Below, piece after piece: positions 6,501 to 12,753 of a stretch of DNA of 19,126 nt; the first letter of the stretch is position 1; each line of letters begins with the position of its first letter. Location: the NCBI GenBank assembly GCA_002493835.1, contig DLAA01000163.1:1-19126 (forward strand), read 5' to 3'. The DNA comes from Lachnospiraceae bacterium UBA7060 (GTDB lineage: Bacteria > Bacillota > Clostridia > Lachnospirales > Lachnospiraceae). The notes beneath the pieces were generated by a model. That model had not been told where the DNA came from and did no database searches. It saw only the letters and a list, made by a program, of their open reading frames with translations. The position numbers and the translations under genes are program-made.

Positions 6501-8619
6501 AAGGAGGTTGTTTCTCCGATAGAATTACCTCATTATTTTCCTTGTCAAGCCACGCGTACCACTGTTTCCCCGAATCACCTACATCAGTAAAATGGATCTG
6601 CTTCATGTCTTTCTCCGTAAGAATATAACCGTTATCGGAGCCCTTAGCAATGACATACCCTTCCTTTGCGTTCAAAGAAAGATATACCGGGGAGATAATC
6701 GGCGAGCCTACATAAATCTTTCGTGGAAATTTCCAAAAGTCAAGGGCAATGCCATCTATACCAGAACCTTCCACTCCATCCCCACAAAACTGCACGTCTC
6801 CAACTAATTCAAAAATTGTGTTTTCATCTATCTCTTTATCTCCATCTCTATGTCTTGACACATAAGTAATTGCGCCACCCCCGGACAATAAATCAGAAGT
6901 GCTTTTATTTCCTTCGAAATAGCCACCATATATATGAGTCTCATTCCCAGTCTGTCCAAGATCCAAAATGCATCCTCCTAACAGGGAATTATTAACTACA
7001 TTATTAATAAAAGACCCTCCGTAAACATATAATTTTGATTGATGACTATAGATAAGACTAGCCGTAAAATATCCGCTCGCCTTATTGTCTTTATAAGTAC
7101 CACCATTAATAGTCATACTGCTATTTAGCATGGTAATGGCACCTATATCACTACTTCTAGCGACGCTGTTACAATTTGTAATTGTAACATTATTTAAAAC
7201 AGCTTCTCCCCAGGTCATATACATAACCCCGCCCATCCAGGTACGTGTATAACAATTTTGTATTCTGCACCCATCATCCAACAAAACTTTAGCGCTATAT
7301 ACAGCTAGTAAAGGATCGTCTGCCAATATAGAATTGCCGTCCAAAGTAATCTCACCTACTGTCAAATCTGCTCCCGGAATTATGTAGAAATACGCACCAG
7401 CGCTTCCCCTCTTAATCGTTCCTCCACCCTTTATTGTAACTTTCCCCATAATACTGATACAGTTATTGATAGTCAATGTGACGCCCGGCTCTACAATAAT
7501 CTCCCCATTTTTTAATTTGCCGGCACTTTTCCATACCGTATCCACGCTGATCGTCCCGAAACCCGGTGTACCCACGACCTCCTCACTTACCGGCGCAAGA
7601 ACCTCCCCCACCGTCACAGCAATCTCCGGCAGCGCCACGCCATCCCCCACGACATACTCCTCCGGGAGCACGGGCGTAAAGAGATAACAGCCCTCCGTAC
7701 TGCCGTCATATGCCGGGTTGCTCAGCCATGTGATATTTTCTATGACAGCGGTCTCTACCCCCTGTGATATGTCAAAATCTTCATCCGGGGAAGCTTCTGT
7801 GTCCGGGCTTTTATTGGTATCCGAATTTGTACCCGTATTGGCGTCTGCGTCTGTCGCTGTATTCGCATCTCCAGGTTTCCCGCCTGTTTCCTCTCCGTCA
7901 GGCGTCAACGTGCCAGATTCCACCACAATTTCAGGCTGGGATTTATACTCTTCCATATGGACTTCTACGGTTTTCTGTACCATTTCTTCCGCAGAATCAT
8001 CAGCGGGAACATTTTCGCTTTCCTCCCCGCCGTCATCGAAAGTGTCCTCTGTTCCTTCCTCACCAGCATCGCCACCCGGCGTGTTTTCTTTTCCTTCCTC
8101 ACCAGTATCGCCGCCTGGTGTTTCCTCTTTCTCTCCCCCCTCTTCTTCCACACCGCCGTCTGGTGTTTCCTCTTTCTTTTCCCCCTTTTCTTCCGCACCA
8201 TCGCCAGGTGCTTCCTCTTTCTCCTCATCCCCGGTATCGTCGCCCGAGATGCTCTCTTTCCCTTCATCCCCAGTATCGTCGCCCGAAATACTCTCTTTCC
8301 CTTCTTCACCGGAATTGTCCTCGGGATTTTGATCGGTCTCTTCTTCCCTATTTTGCTTTTCCGTATAAGGGCGGTATGACACCGTCAAAGTTTCTGGCAG
8401 TTCCAGTTCTTCGAGCGCAGTTTGGACAGGGACATTACGGTTTTTGACTTCTTCAGTCAACTCCTTGAACGACACAATCTCATACAGGCTATGCTCCTGT
8501 GTCCCACTTTCCCCCTGCCCCGGCACAGCCTCCTGCGCCAGCAGCTCCACCGGCATGGAAGCCACGATCATGCCCACACTTAAAATCCCTGAAAGAAGAA
8601 TGTTTCGCAACCGCTTCAT
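3580..8619 (-). CDS. Giant secreted multidomain surface protein (InlB-B-like repeats, beta-helix, Ig-like)
   Basis: This is a 1679-residue exported protein of unknown target, probably an adhesin or wall-associated protein. A signal peptide covers residues 1 to about 30. Residues 45-85 and 285-340 look like two halves of an N-terminal domain (LPETLTV, then ITWLSNPAYDGSTEGCYLF), separated by acidic repeats. Residues 352-640 have regularly spaced glycine/asparagine turns and short hydrophobic strands, suggesting a right-handed beta-helix. Residues 714-1297 hold alternating InlB-B/Flg_new-like units (FKEWNTKPNGTG, FAGWNTKPDGKG, FLGWSTSPDGED) and FYSG-type units. Two Ig-like modules follow (1298-1420, 1425-1532; DNAGNES twice), then a Pro/Glu linker (1541-1590). 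Two membrane helices (about 1594-1615, 1645-1660) flank a lysine/arginine-rich loop. There is no LPXTG motif. The ATG follows GGGGGAG. No catalytic motif is visible. Confidence 0.9.
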   Translation of the reverse strand: MKRLRNILLSGILSVGMIVASMPVELLAQEAVPGQGESGTQEHSLYEIVSFKELTEEVKNRNVPVQTALEELELPETLTVSYRPYTEKQNREEETDQNPEDNSGEEGKESISGDDTGDEGKESISGDDTGDEEKEEAPGDGAEEKGEKKEETPDGGVEEEGGEKEETPGGDTGEEGKENTPGGDAGEEGTEDTFDDGGEESENVPADDSAEEMVQKTVEVHMEEYKSQPEIVVESGTLTPDGEETGGKPGDANTATDADANTGTNSDTNKSPDTEASPDEDFDISQGVETAVIENITWLSNPAYDGSTEGCYLFTPVLPEEYVVGDGVALPEIAVTVGEVLAPVSEEVVGTPGFGTISVDTVWKSAGKLKNGEIIVEPGVTLTINNCISIMGKVTIKGGGTIKRGSAGAYFYIIPGADLTVGEITLDGNSILADDPLLAVYSAKVLLDDGCRIQNCYTRTWMGGVMYMTWGEAVLNNVTITNCNSVARSSDIGAITMLNSSMTINGGTYKDNKASGYFTASLIYSHQSKLYVYGGSFINNVVNNSLLGGCILDLGQTGNETHIYGGYFEGNKSTSDLLSGGGAITYVSRHRDGDKEIDENTIFELVGDVQFCGDGVEGSGIDGIALDFWKFPRKIYVGSPIISPVYLSLNAKEGYVIAKGSDNGYILTEKDMKQIHFTDVGDSGKQWYAWLDKENNEVILSEKQPPYGLYVHYSSNGATGKVEDNTEYTSGTDVTVKSADALSMKGYTFKEWNTKPNGTGTPYSPGSSFKITDDITLYAIFRQNGSINASFYSGGADRKEVKSAEVAGGAESVTITVPELKDMDTWTKVGWDEKTDSYAGVIAPGDSLTLSKDTSYYGIYKKDITLSYDANGGKSDDLPKSEARECRANVHDKITCDMPTFSVAKGISANDSEWEFAGWNTKPDGKGDFYSEGYTIKTAEDMTLYAIFIKPPFAYFYSGNVYSGKAEYEKRGGSVVTGKVTAPRLKEKTGWEAIGWDAETAGHGGSIKPGEEFTLALEEDGKKYYGVYEKTVTLTYILLDSVDGAGGIFADRSQTRRAKVCETEILYDSGANTPENPDAFVFDIRQDDPVLDGYEFLGWSTSPDGEDGFYRRDDAERNQIMVTKDTVLYGIFGILPSAAFYSGAAGQYETVKSAFAGDAGSGTLTTPKLKEMEGWEAVGWSKSVSGYAESVEIEADRDIAISEDTSFYGVYKKDIALSYDANGWEAAIPDGQSQPRYANVHNEITYSNPPVFTVGKNISREGYTFRGWSPEREAGGVCYMPEDTVTLEESAVLYAQMVDDIAPVLGEAVYNSGYRNIKNWIVRKKDLVITVPVTEKGSGVEKIVYTFTPESGEPVMGEARPETAGESVQEGELAIVRLEVGTADGQIQAKITVSEDYKGAISLLCRDNAGNESPLKLLTAQGGGVIVEDNAPQISFRQKEIKNSRARVEVTVYDNAGEGEDSRISGGIASVNYEIDNKQTQSVTDKGFAEEIVETCTFEVEVTGVGEHTIKVAAVDNAGNESSRQTSVRIDGNKKQTTVIKSYSPPRGGQGEPAVYEPPVEETVKSTVQSLPTEAEEPEPPEEREPKTQDYSPGVAVYATIAMISGLLYILLYFTTEQSGMTEADKNEAVGRLIAWAKKGGKLRRYLALAAILCVLVYYHSIGKNVTVESRTLRSLQGS
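4729..6480 (-). repeat. Three and a half composite coding repeats in the surface protein
   Basis: Each unit of roughly 150-180 residues pairs an InlB-B-like half (ending in LYAIF or LYGIF) with a half that begins FYSG and ends in YYGIY or FYGVY. Units cover about residues 714-864, 865-1032 and 1033-1213, followed by a lone InlB-B-like half to about 1297. Similarity also exists at the DNA level: the stretch near 4953-5010 is nearly identical to 6007-6063, including a shared GATGTCTTTTTTGTATA. The units therefore arose by duplication and may still recombine. Confidence 0.8.
8005..8319 (-). repeat. Acidic 13-15-residue tandem repeats in the surface protein
   Basis: Residues about 101-205 consist of seven to eight degenerate units of the form (E/D)EGKE(S/N)xxGGDxG. 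Two neighbouring units share GKESISGDDTGDE-type sequence with a 39-bp DNA period (GTATCGTCGCCCGA on the plus strand at 8234 and again at 8273). The tract is almost entirely Glu, Asp, Gly, Lys, Ser and Thr, predicted disordered and strongly negative. Repeat number is probably variable between strains. Confidence 0.85.
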
Positions 8620-8699
8620 AACGACTCCCCCATTCCAGCCATCAACCTGCGTTATCCCCGCTCATTTCCCACCTTTATCGCTTTTACGATTTTTAACCT

Positions 8700-9260
8700 T
8701 TACCGCTTTTCTCTCCGGAAACGTATGGCCGTTACCATTTTGACGATCAGTACAAACACGATAATTCCCAGAAATGCGCCCGCACTGTCAATGCACACAT
8801 CCGAAAACCGCCCCGAACGCCCGGCTACAAATAGCTGGTGTATCTCGTCGGTGGCGGCATAGACCGTGGCCGCCCCGAACGCCGTTGTGCCACGCCTGAT
8901 TAGACTCATCTCCCATTGTCCCAGCCATATAAAGAGAAGAACCGCCAAAAATCCGTATTCCGTCATATGGGCGGCTTTCCTCACCAACCCTTCAATCGTG
9001 TTCGCGATCTCCCTCACCCGCTCATCGCTCATGTCCAGATGAAAGAAAAATCTTGTAGAGCTGACCATCTGGTAAGTGAAGCTCTCGCTCACCGCCCCGG
9101 ACTCCTCTTTCGTCTGTGCGGAGAAAGCGAAGATTATGCACATCCACACGATAGCAAGCACACCCGCCAGATTTCTCAGCCAAAACATTCTGCGCTGTTC
9201 TCTCCTGAGTCCTCTCTCCTGCTGTCTCAGTTCCTCTCTCTCTTTCCGTTCCTTTTTCAC
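8700..9260 (-). CDS. VanZ-family membrane protein
   Basis: This is a 186-residue integral membrane protein. A charged N-terminal segment (1-25, rich in Arg, Lys and Glu) precedes a first hydrophobic helix (about 28-47). The VanZ signatures follow: RKAAHMTEYGFLA (94-106) and YAATDEIHQLF with GRSGRFSDVCIDSAG (134-161), then a last helix to about 178. VanZ proteins are named after a teicoplanin-resistance accessory factor, but most members are of unknown function and this one has no van genes nearby. The start codon is GTG, chosen because AAGGAG lies 6 nt upstream; the overlapping ATG one base earlier runs into TGA at once. It starts 21 bp after prmA and is followed by the giant surface-protein gene after 80 bp with no terminator. 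Confidence 0.88.
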   Translation of the reverse strand: MKKERKEREELRQQERGLRREQRRMFWLRNLAGVLAIVWMCIIFAFSAQTKEESGAVSESFTYQMVSSTRFFFHLDMSDERVREIANTIEGLVRKAAHMTEYGFLAVLLFIWLGQWEMSLIRRGTTAFGAATVYAATDEIHQLFVAGRSGRFSDVCIDSAGAFLGIIVFVLIVKMVTAIRFRREKR

Positions 9261-9281
9261 ATTGATCTCCTTTTTGTACCG

Positions 9282-10268
9282 TCAGCTCTTTTGTGCCGTC
9301 ACCGACACCCACTCGCCAAGGTGGTTCACTTCCAGGACCGTCAGCCCCGCCGCCTCCACTGCCCGCCGCACTGTCTCCTCCTTCGCCTCAATAATACCGG
9401 AGGTAATATAGACGCCGCCCGGTTTCAGGCAAGGCACGATAACCGGTGTAAGCGGCACAAGCACATCCGCCAGAATGTTCGCCACAACGATATCATATCG
9501 TCCATATCCCGCTTTATCCTGTACCTCCTTCTCGGTAATGATATTGCCAATTAACAGCTCAAAATCTGTGTCTGCAATTCCGTTGGCCTCTTTATTCTGT
9601 GCCACAGCCTCCACCGCGCAGACATCCAGGTCCGTACCCAAAGCGTGCTTCGCGCCGTACATAAGCGCAATAACAGACAAAATCCCACTGCCCGTCCCCA
9701 CATCCAAAAGCTCCGTCTGCGACGTCAAATACTTTTTGATCTGCCGGATACAGAGCCTGGTCGTCTCATGCATACCTGTGCCAAAGGCCGTGCCCGGGTC
9801 AATATGTAGAATTTTTTTATCCTTATCCTCCGCCTTCACTTCCTCCCAGGAAGGAATGACTAAAAGATCGTCAATATAAAACTGATGGAAATACTGCTTC
9901 CAGTTATTAATCCAGTCAATATCCTCCGTCTCGGACACCGTGACAGTTCCCTCCCCGGCTTCCATAAACAGGCGGACTTCTGTCAGCGCCTCCCCGATCC
10001 TCGAAAGAACACTTTCCTGATCTACCGCCTCTCCATCCAGACTCAGGGAGCCGTCCTCCCTCTCCTCCACAAAGAAGCTCAGATAAGCAATGCCGTCGTC
10101 CTCCTCCGCTTCCGGTGGGATATCCACAAACATCTGCTCTTTTTCTAGCGGAGAAAGAGGCACTTTATCCTCGATCTGTGCCCCTTCCAATCCTCTGTCA
10201 TACAGCTCGCTGATAATAATATCCTCCGCTTCCACGACAGTTTTTATTCTAAATTTCATCCACTTCAT
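9282..10268 (-). CDS. prmA: Ribosomal protein L11 methyltransferase PrmA
   Basis: PrmA methylates ribosomal protein L11 with S-adenosylmethionine. The 328-residue length is slightly above the usual size of about 290-315. An N-terminal substrate-binding domain (about 1-110) and linker precede a class I methyltransferase core. DPGTAFGTGMHETT (157-170) is the family-specific motif, LLDVGTGSGILS (187-198) is the SAM-binding motif I, and VVANILADVL (261-270) is the catalytic NxL-type motif. The gene starts 8 bp after the TelA-like gene, so its ribosome binding region (AGAAGAAG) lies inside the upstream coding end and translation is likely coupled. A second ATG three codons in (10259) is an alternative start. 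In Bacillus prmA directly follows dnaJ; here three genes intervene. Confidence 0.95.
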   Translation of the reverse strand: MKWMKFRIKTVVEAEDIIISELYDRGLEGAQIEDKVPLSPLEKEQMFVDIPPEAEEDDGIAYLSFFVEEREDGSLSLDGEAVDQESVLSRIGEALTEVRLFMEAGEGTVTVSETEDIDWINNWKQYFHQFYIDDLLVIPSWEEVKAEDKDKKILHIDPGTAFGTGMHETTRLCIRQIKKYLTSQTELLDVGTGSGILSVIALMYGAKHALGTDLDVCAVEAVAQNKEANGIADTDFELLIGNIITEKEVQDKAGYGRYDIVVANILADVLVPLTPVIVPCLKPGGVYITSGIIEAKEETVRRAVEAAGLTVLEVNHLGEWVSVTAQKS

Positions 10269-10276
10269 ACTTGATT

Positions 10277-11425
10277 TTACTTCTTCTCGCTGATCTCCAA
10301 AAGCTTCGACTTGAGCTCATTCTCCATCAGACGCATCTCCTCCTCGGCCGCCCTTCTCTTCTCTCTGCCGTCAGCCTGAATCTTCATCACCTCATCCAGC
10401 GTGGAAATCAAACTCGCATTGGTATTTTTCAGTGTCTCCATATCAATAATGCCCCGCTCGGATTCCTTCGCACTCTCGATAGCGGAAGTCTTAAGCACCT
10501 CGGCATTTTTCCGAAGAAGCTCATTAGTCATATCAGACACTTCCCGCTGAGCCCTGGCCGCCTGCTCCGCATGGTTAACTCCCAGGGCAAGCACCATCTG
10601 GCTTTTCCAAAGCGGAATGGTATTCACAATGGTAGATTGAATTTTCTCCACCATCATAGTATCGCTGTTCTGCACCAGCCTGATCTGCGGCGCAGTCTGG
10701 ATTGAAACCATTCTGGTCAGCTCCAGATCATGAAGTTTTTTCTCGAATCTGTCACAGAGCGCTTCCAAATCTCTGGCCGCCTGGGCGTCCTCCGGAAGAC
10801 CGCTGGCCTTCGCCTTGTCTAAAAGCTGCTGCAGTTCTGTCTCTCTCGTTTCGGCAAGCTTCTTTTTGCCAGCCAGAATATACATGGAAAGTTCCTTAAA
10901 ATATGTCAAATTCAGGTCATACATCTTGTCCAGAATTGAAATATCCTTCAAAAGCTGTACTTGATTGCCCTCCAGTGCCTCACAGATTTTGTTGATATTA
11001 GTCTCGGCTTTTGTATATTTTGCCTTCATTGCCTCCAATTTGTTTGCCGGCTTCTTAAAAATACCCAAAAAGCCCTTTTCTTCCTCGTCGAAACCCTTGA
11101 GCTGTGTCACCACGTCAGAAAGCATTTCTCCCACTTCACCCAAATCTTTGGTCTTCACATTTTCCAGGGCACTGCCCGAGAAATCGGCCATTTTTTTCTG
11201 AGTGCCAACACCGTACTGCAAAATTGCCGTGGAGTTATGCAGATCGATCTGCTTTGCGAACTCCTCCACTTGGCGCCTCTCCTCATCCGTCAAAATGGAA
11301 TCATCTAAACCCTTCTGCACTTCCTGGGCCGTCTCCACCAAAGGCTGCTTGTCCTTCACTGCATCTTCCACCGCCCCAAACACTAAAGTCGGTGCCTGCT
11401 GTTCCATCATATCAATTTCGCTCAC
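10277..11425 (-). CDS. TelA-family (toxic anion resistance) protein
   Basis: This 382-residue, mostly alpha-helical soluble protein resembles the TelA/KlaA family. Visible landmarks are GFLGIFKKPANKLEAMKAKY (118-137) and MYDLNLTYFKELSMYILAGK (168-187). The conserved IQTAPQIRLVQNSD with IVNTIPLWKSQMVLALG (about 242-282) follows, and the C-terminus is a charged coiled coil. Family members have been linked to tellurite and antimicrobial tolerance, but the biochemical role is unknown. It lies 26 bp after an XpaC-like gene, the usual partner of TelA in Firmicutes, so the two probably act together. The start is GTG, placed 9 nt after AGGAG; the ATG seven bases earlier is out of frame and ends after six codons. 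Confidence 0.9.
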   Translation of the reverse strand: MSEIDMMEQQAPTLVFGAVEDAVKDKQPLVETAQEVQKGLDDSILTDEERRQVEEFAKQIDLHNSTAILQYGVGTQKKMADFSGSALENVKTKDLGEVGEMLSDVVTQLKGFDEEEKGFLGIFKKPANKLEAMKAKYTKAETNINKICEALEGNQVQLLKDISILDKMYDLNLTYFKELSMYILAGKKKLAETRETELQQLLDKAKASGLPEDAQAARDLEALCDRFEKKLHDLELTRMVSIQTAPQIRLVQNSDTMMVEKIQSTIVNTIPLWKSQMVLALGVNHAEQAARAQREVSDMTNELLRKNAEVLKTSAIESAKESERGIIDMETLKNTNASLISTLDEVMKIQADGREKRRAAEEEMRLMENELKSKLLEISEKK

Positions 11426-11451
11426 TTTTCATCTCTCCTTCTGTTTTTCTA

Positions 11452-12753
11452 TCACAGTAATCCGTCCTGTTTCATCATTGTATGTAACACCGAAATATCC
11501 GACTGAATATCCCAGGCCTTCTCGCGAAAAAGCTCATCCAAAAACTTTTCAAAAGCCTCATTGATATTATCCACTGCTGTCTCAATCTCTCTCTTGGTCT
11601 GCGCTATATTGGACAACTCCAGCTGCTGGCTGTCCAAATCGCGGTATGCCTCAAGTAATTTTTTTGTGGTGGGCAGATAAAAACTTAACATCTTACGAAG
11701 TTCTAACGCAAGCTCCGGTTCCTTCTCCACCTGATCAAAAATTCTGGTGACCAGCGTCTCCAAACGATCCAGCTTGTCCGACATCTCTTCACCTGGAATC
11801 TCATCATTGCACTGTCTGATCAGACGCACATACCCCTTACCTTCCTCAATCACCTCGGCGGCCTCACCCAGCCGTTCTCTCTCCTGCTGTTTCCGCTCGT
11901 CCGCCAGCTTCTCCTGCTCCTGTTTTTTCTGCTGCTCCTCGTAATCCTTCTGCACAAGCATATACTGATCATACATCTCATCGCTGGCAATCAGACAGGT
12001 TTCCTTCTGATCCAGATGAGCCTGCTTAAACATGCCAAGCTGGATCATCTTCTTCAAATCTCTGACGACAAACCGCTCGCTTCTGCCCATCCGCTTGGCC
12101 ATTTCCTGTACCGAGCAGTATAATTTGTCTTTCACCATATTCACATACCTGGTGTAACGCTTCGCCCGGCCCGATAGTTTCGCTCCGTGAAAGCCCAATG
12201 CGAAACCAGCCAGCGTAAAAGCCGCCGCCCAAACAACAGCTCCCACTGATTTCGCGTACATAACCAATTCCCCCACTGCACCAATCAATGCAAGCGTGGA
12301 AATCCCCATAACGCCATAGCCGATTCCCATATAGACCACACCCAGCACAGATCCCCTTGGCGTCCGCTGAAACAATCTCGTATCCAGGCGGGTGTTAGGG
12401 CGCCTGTACTGCGGCCGATTTGCGTAAACGCTTCCACCGTTTCCAATACTTTCTTCCCGCCTGGGTGCAGGCTGCATAAAACCGCGTCCGACATCATTCA
12501 CAGCGCGGCTTATGCTGTCTCCCACTGTCTCCATTGTGCGCCCAACACTGTCCCCCACAATTTCCACCGTGCGGTTTACACTCTCTCCCACCGTTCCTAC
12601 CGTGCGGTTTACCTCCCGCATGGTGTGGCTAAGGGTTTCATTCACTGTATCGCCAATATTTTTACCAAGATCTGTAAAATTACCTGACTCCACCGCTTTT
12701 TGTACCTGATCCCGAATGTCCTCACCGGCCCGATACCACTCATTCCTGTCCAT
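11452..12753 (-). CDS. XpaC-like membrane protein with 11-residue repeats and winged-helix-like segment
   Basis: The 433-residue protein (from the ATG at 12753) has four visible parts. Residues about 31-89 form near-perfect 11-residue repeats of the type VGESVNRTVEI / VGDSVGRTMET / VGDSISRAVND, which predict a long amphipathic helix. Two membrane helices follow (about 134-157 and 170-188). Residues about 211-261 (SVQEMAKRMGRSERFVVRDL and following) look like a winged helix. A Gln/Glu/Lys coiled coil (266-301) leads into an XpaC-type C-terminal domain (306-433). XpaC is named for an effect on X-phosphate hydrolysis in Bacillus; its true function is unknown. The frame is open upstream to 12840, but the ATG at 12753 has GGGGAG at 10-nt spacing. 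It overlaps the DUF3048 gene by 14 nt. Confidence 0.85.
   Translation of the reverse strand: MDRNEWYRAGEDIRDQVQKAVESGNFTDLGKNIGDTVNETLSHTMREVNRTVGTVGESVNRTVEIVGDSVGRTMETVGDSISRAVNDVGRGFMQPAPRREESIGNGGSVYANRPQYRRPNTRLDTRLFQRTPRGSVLGVVYMGIGYGVMGISTLALIGAVGELVMYAKSVGAVVWAAAFTLAGFALGFHGAKLSGRAKRYTRYVNMVKDKLYCSVQEMAKRMGRSERFVVRDLKKMIQLGMFKQAHLDQKETCLIASDEMYDQYMLVQKDYEEQQKKQEQEKLADERKQQERERLGEAAEVIEEGKGYVRLIRQCNDEIPGEEMSDKLDRLETLVTRIFDQVEKEPELALELRKMLSFYLPTTKKLLEAYRDLDSQQLELSNIAQTKREIETAVDNINEAFEKFLDELFREKAWDIQSDISVLHTMMKQDGLL

Noticed and set aside
7718..8332. Plus-strand 204-codon serine/proline-rich open frame
   Set aside because: It is the antisense image of the Glu/Asp/Gly repeats in the surface protein and has no family resemblance.
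8700..9260. Glycopeptide resistance from the VanZ-like gene
   Set aside because: No vanA/vanH/vanX or regulator genes are present, and the VanZ family is broad and mostly of unknown function.
10277..11425. Tellurite resistance determinant
   Set aside because: The family name is historical; no ter or teh partner genes are present, so a specific tellurite role is not supported.
11412..11432. ATG-initiated six-codon frame overlapping the start of the TelA-like gene
   Set aside because: It is only 2 nt from the AGGAG core and out of frame; the GTG at 11425 is correctly spaced and reads into the family sequence.
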